Positions 60,591 through 64,000 of a stretch of 64,000 nt of DNA are shown here, piece after piece. The notes below the pieces were generated by a model, which was given only the letters and a program-made list of their open reading frames with translations, was not told the origin of the DNA and did no database searches. How positions within the stretch are numbered: the stretch's first letter is position 1; the number at the start of each line of letters is the position of its first letter. The translations under genes and the position numbers were made by a program. The DNA is from Epiperipatus broadwayi (lineage: Eukaryota > Onychophora > Udeonychophora > Euonychophora > Peripatidae), in assembly GCA_028023455.1 (NCBI GenBank), contig JAQFVV010012394.1:24811053-24875052 (forward strand). The letters are read 5' to 3'.

Positions 60591-61310
60591 TGTAGCATTT
60601 AAGGTATTTTCCTGACATACCTTGGGATTTAAATCCAGATGAAATTTTAATAGCAAACTTTGGATTTTCTTTTTCAGATAACCACCCTATGGTTCATCTA
60701 CACATTTATTGGTCAGAAAATGGATGTCTAGCTATTTTTAGCTGGAGAATAAAACAAGAATAATTATAATCCAGCATCACCATGATTATTGTCCTCTATT
60801 TTATATTTCTCTAAAGCTTTTTCATTTTTGGAACCAATATATAATTTTAGAATATTTTTTTTTTACCCTGTTTTTCTGCAATAATTGTAATGATTCAAAA
60901 AATGTTAAAATATTTTTAATAACAAAACAGGTCGAATTTGTAATAAAGAAAATTTATTTAAAACTGAAAGCTTTCAATACTGAATAATATCATAATCATA
61001 GCATCATGTGACTAAAGAAAGTTGCGATCTAGATTTAAAGTTACTTTTGAATATCAAATAATAGACTAGTGTAAAATTGAATTTTTAGAAGTAGATTTCC
61101 ATACTAATGATGAAAGTGGTCGTTACAAGTACATCTATAAATAATTCCCAGTTAAAACATAATAAAATGTATGTTTTTGTTTTTCTCACAAGCAGATTGA
61201 ATAATTAGGCATTAGAGTCCTACGACCAAAACATAAGATTTGATCCCCATCTGTTGCAGATGGCATTATTTGCTTTCCTCTTAATATAATTCTATTCTTT
61301 CAATGTCAGA

Positions 61311-61660
61311 GTATGATTTGGTGCAGTAGTAAGGCAGTACATTGTGGAGCTCAAGGCTCATGAATCATGGTCCAACTCTTTTAATTGCTTGTGTTTGAAA
61401 TTCTTATGAACTCCTGAGCAATAAACTGCATGATTATTTTTTCTTTTTATGGTTTAGTGCTGTGGATGCCTTGAGTTTAAAGGCTTGTAGGTTATGACTC
61501 ATCTCTGCCATTTCTGGTTCTCAAGCTTCTTATGAATTCTCAAGCATCAAATCATTCAGTCATTTGCACATATGGTTGCAGTGATAAAGTGGCAGACATG
61601 AAGCTTAAAATCCATGGATTGGGTCCCAAAACCATGAACTTCCAGACAATAAAGCCATTC
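61311..61660 (+). repeat. tRNA-like SINE family 2, three units
   Basis: Units near 61311, 61447 and 61556 have the same order as the array at 35400: TTTGGTGCAGTAGTAAGGCA, a GTGGAGCTCAAGGCTCATGA-type block, TTCTTATGAACTCCTGAGCA, ATAAACTGCATGATTATT; then ATGGTTTAGTGCTGTGGATG; then GGTTGCAGTGATAAAGTGGC and ACAATAAAGCCATTCAAG. The 63-codon frame inside is repeat-derived. Confidence 0.6.
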
Positions 61661-63510
61661 AAGTATTTTTTATCATCTACATTCCCATCATCATTTTCTT
61701 TACAAATCTCATTTATTCTCTGAATCAATTTGATCTACATCCACTTTTCAATCCTGTGTCATATGGTCATGTAATATTTAAGTTCGATGAGTGTTCAGAA
61801 TACTTTTTAAAATCATTTTTAATTTATTTGAATCTTAGCATTGAAAAACTAATTAAAAATGAGAAATAGTGGTTTTTAAATTTTAGAAAATTATAATCTT
61901 TCAAATAAAATAAATTTTATTCATAAAATTAAGAAGTAAATAAATAAATTTTCTTCAATAATTTTTTTGTTGTTGTTGTGCAAAAAAATTATTTTTTTAC
62001 TTTTTAGTACATTTATATTAATAAAAGCATTTCTTCAAAACTTTATACATATTATTTTTTACTTTTCAGTTTTATATAATTTTAAAAATTAAATGTAATT
62101 TAATATCATTAGATGGCAATATAATAAAGATGACTAAATCCCATATAAAATTACACATTGAAGTTATTTACTTTTTTTTTTTTGCTAAAAATACTACAAA
62201 TTCTTAAATATATATATACTGTCATTAGAAATGCATATGTTTGCAAAGTTTTAACTAGATCACAAATTATAGGTAGTGGATGCAAATTGTAAGATTTTCC
62301 AGACAGATGGCAGAGTATAAAAATATGAAAATCCTTGTGATACTTAAAAGCACTATAATCTGTATGCTACTTGTAAAGAATTGCTAACTATTTATCTTTT
62401 AATTTATCGATTACAGAAGAATAGATGAGAGATATAAAAACTGTAGTATAATTAAAATTTGAGCTCTTCTTGTATTTACTTTGAAATTGAAAGAATCATA
62501 ATTAATCTTGATTATGGGCAAAGAGGCTATTTATATCTCACCTTAGCTTCAACTAATGGACTAGTCTAGATTTCACCTTATCTTGATTGGATTGAGCATT
62601 CATTGCCACAGATATATGAATAGATTAGATATATCTAATAGCAGAATGAGTCCAGTGGGTGGTGATGCTCAGTGAATCCGATTTGCTCTCATTATGGTTG
62701 GGGATCTGGCTATAAATTTGTGTCCTATTGGAGGTAAAGTGAGAAAGCAACAATTTACTGTCAAGTCTGAATGGCAGTATTATGCCATTGACTATATGGC
62801 TAAAGTTGTGATGCATGTTTACAATTAGAACTGGAAACTGCTAGAACATAAACATGAGGTAAGGTGTCATGGAACAGTTGAAAGTGTCATTGTACCTACA
62901 CAAGGCAAGCTGGCATGGTACAGCTGGAAGTGAGAGATAAACCTAGAAGGGTACTTGAAGTCCCTTACATCAATTGTTTCATGACAAGTAAATACTATTC
63001 CTAAGCCAAATTATCAGGTGTTCAGTATAGCAAACATTTATATATATAGCATATGTATACATGAACAGATTTAACTGTCTTGTATAGATTTGAACAAATT
63101 TAACAATCTTGTTTAGATTTGTAAATATTATATATATGAAATAAATATTTAATCGTATTTATACAAATCTGTGTTTTTTATATTTGCACATAAACATAAC
63201 AGTGGGAATAAAAAATAAGGAATATCGATCTTTTAAAGTGAGAAAGCAGGTATAGGGAACTTTAACGGTCAGCCCAAGCTTTATCATTACTTTTGAAATT
63301 CTTTGGGTAAACTTGTCATTGAAATATCATAAGTAATACTTGCATAGTTTTAGCATTTATTCATTAGTATAAAGAAATTTAAAAGTTGTATTGATTTATA
63401 TATATATATAAGAAAATATACTCATTCTATGTATACAATTATAGTATCATTCTATGTTTACACTTTTAGTTTAATTCAATTTACACAATTATAGTAATTC
63501 TTAAAAATAA

Positions 63511-63873
63511 ACACCAAACATCACATGATCACCATTTCGTATGCTTGCTCATAACTGTTATTAAAACAGGTGCAACTCTCCATACTGTAGTGTCACTTAA
63601 TGTAAGCCAGAGTAATCAATGGATGCCAGAAGGCATAAAATCCCTATCTAGTGCCTACTCATCCAATATGGCCAGGCTGTCCTAAGATCTAGGTGCAGTG
63701 CTCTCAGATCCAAAGCTCCTCACTGACAGAAGCCACAAGCTAGAAATTAGTCTGGGGATATTGAATGAGTAGGCACTAGATAGGGATTTTATGCACAAAC
63801 CTTTCTGACATCCATTGATTACTCTGGCTTGCACTGAGTGGCACTACTGTATGAAGAGTTTTGCCTGTTTTAA
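63511..63873. mobile_element. Family A inverted-repeat element, copy 5
   Basis: The clearest copy: AAACATCACATGATCACCAT, then AAAACAGGTGCAACTCTCCA, then both inner arms (CCAGAGTAATCAATGGATGC and its near complement GCATCCATTGATTACTCTGG-type text), ending TATGAAGAGTTTTGCCTGTT. Between the arms are CTAAGATCTAGGTGCAGTGC and CACAAGCTAGAAATTAGTCT. No coding capacity. Confidence 0.8.
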
Positions 63874-64000
63874 TTATTATATATATTACATTCTTTTTTT
63901 GTAAAATCAATTCTCTGAGGAAATTGTTTATTAAGTAAAAATTGAAAAATTTTATTATATTATTTTTAAATTCAAACCAATTTCAAATTCATTATCGTAA

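Larger units (their letters stand above)
56193..64000 (+). other. ANO8 downstream intron, incomplete
   Basis: Repeats only; no further anoctamin exon recognised in 7.8 kb. 57300-58540, 59300-59900, 60600-61180 and 61700-63500 are AT-rich with nothing named. 62470-63000 is slightly richer in GC and has short open frames without motifs. On the - strand, 56590-56700 has a weak tRNA-like SINE pattern (CAGTGGTAGAATGTCAGACT). Confidence 0.7.

Overview
This is a stretch of animal nuclear genome. It is very AT-rich, has no dense open reading frames, and consists mostly of introns filled with transposon remnants. The only host gene I can support is a partial anoctamin/TMEM16 gene on the + strand, best matched to the ANO8 subfamily. 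Five coding exons are visible: 7484-7614, 16823-16984, 31753-32041, 46635-46690 and 56118-56192. All have GT/AG borders and compatible phases. Spliced together they give about 238 residues of continuous reading frame, from just before the first membrane helix to the helix 5 region. Introns of roughly 9.2, 14.8, 14.6 and 9.4 kb separate them. The 5' and 3' parts of the gene lie outside the window. Large introns, tRNA-derived SINEs, Penelope-like elements and RTE LINEs suggest a mollusc, perhaps a cephalopod. That taxon call is inference.

Layout: 1-7483 is upstream sequence (probably intron) with two copies of an inverted-repeat element, called family A here. Intron 7615-16822 holds a foldback element, a minisatellite, a long pyrimidine tract, and a palindromic insertion between 17-bp direct repeats at 14052-14371. 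Intron 16985-31752 is the richest. It has several foldbacks, a head-to-head pair of Penelope-like GIY-YIG endonuclease fragments (23856-24919), a decayed Ty3/Gypsy element (25640-27800) carrying a nested repeat, and a nearly full-length but dead RTE-type LINE on the - strand (28140-30990). Intron 32042-46634 holds a tandem array of tRNA-like SINE units (35400-35926), a decayed hAT transposase (38410-39600), and a 1.2-kb element with terminal inverted repeats between TA dinucleotides (43139-44353). Intron 46691-56117 and the 3' flank hold further SINEs, family A copies, Penelope-like and LINE pieces, and an exact 66-bp tandem duplication.

The host gene would make a multi-pass membrane protein of the anoctamin fold. 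In vertebrates ANO8 is an ER-plasma membrane tether. None of the mobile elements looks intact. The most unusual signal is a recurring short hairpin of the form TGA-stem-GAAA. It sits 3' of Penelope-type GIY-YIG fragments and inside several foldbacks, and resembles the hammerhead ribozyme core reported in Penelope-like elements, though these copies look degenerate. No rRNA, functional tRNA, CRISPR or bacterial-type regulatory feature was seen.
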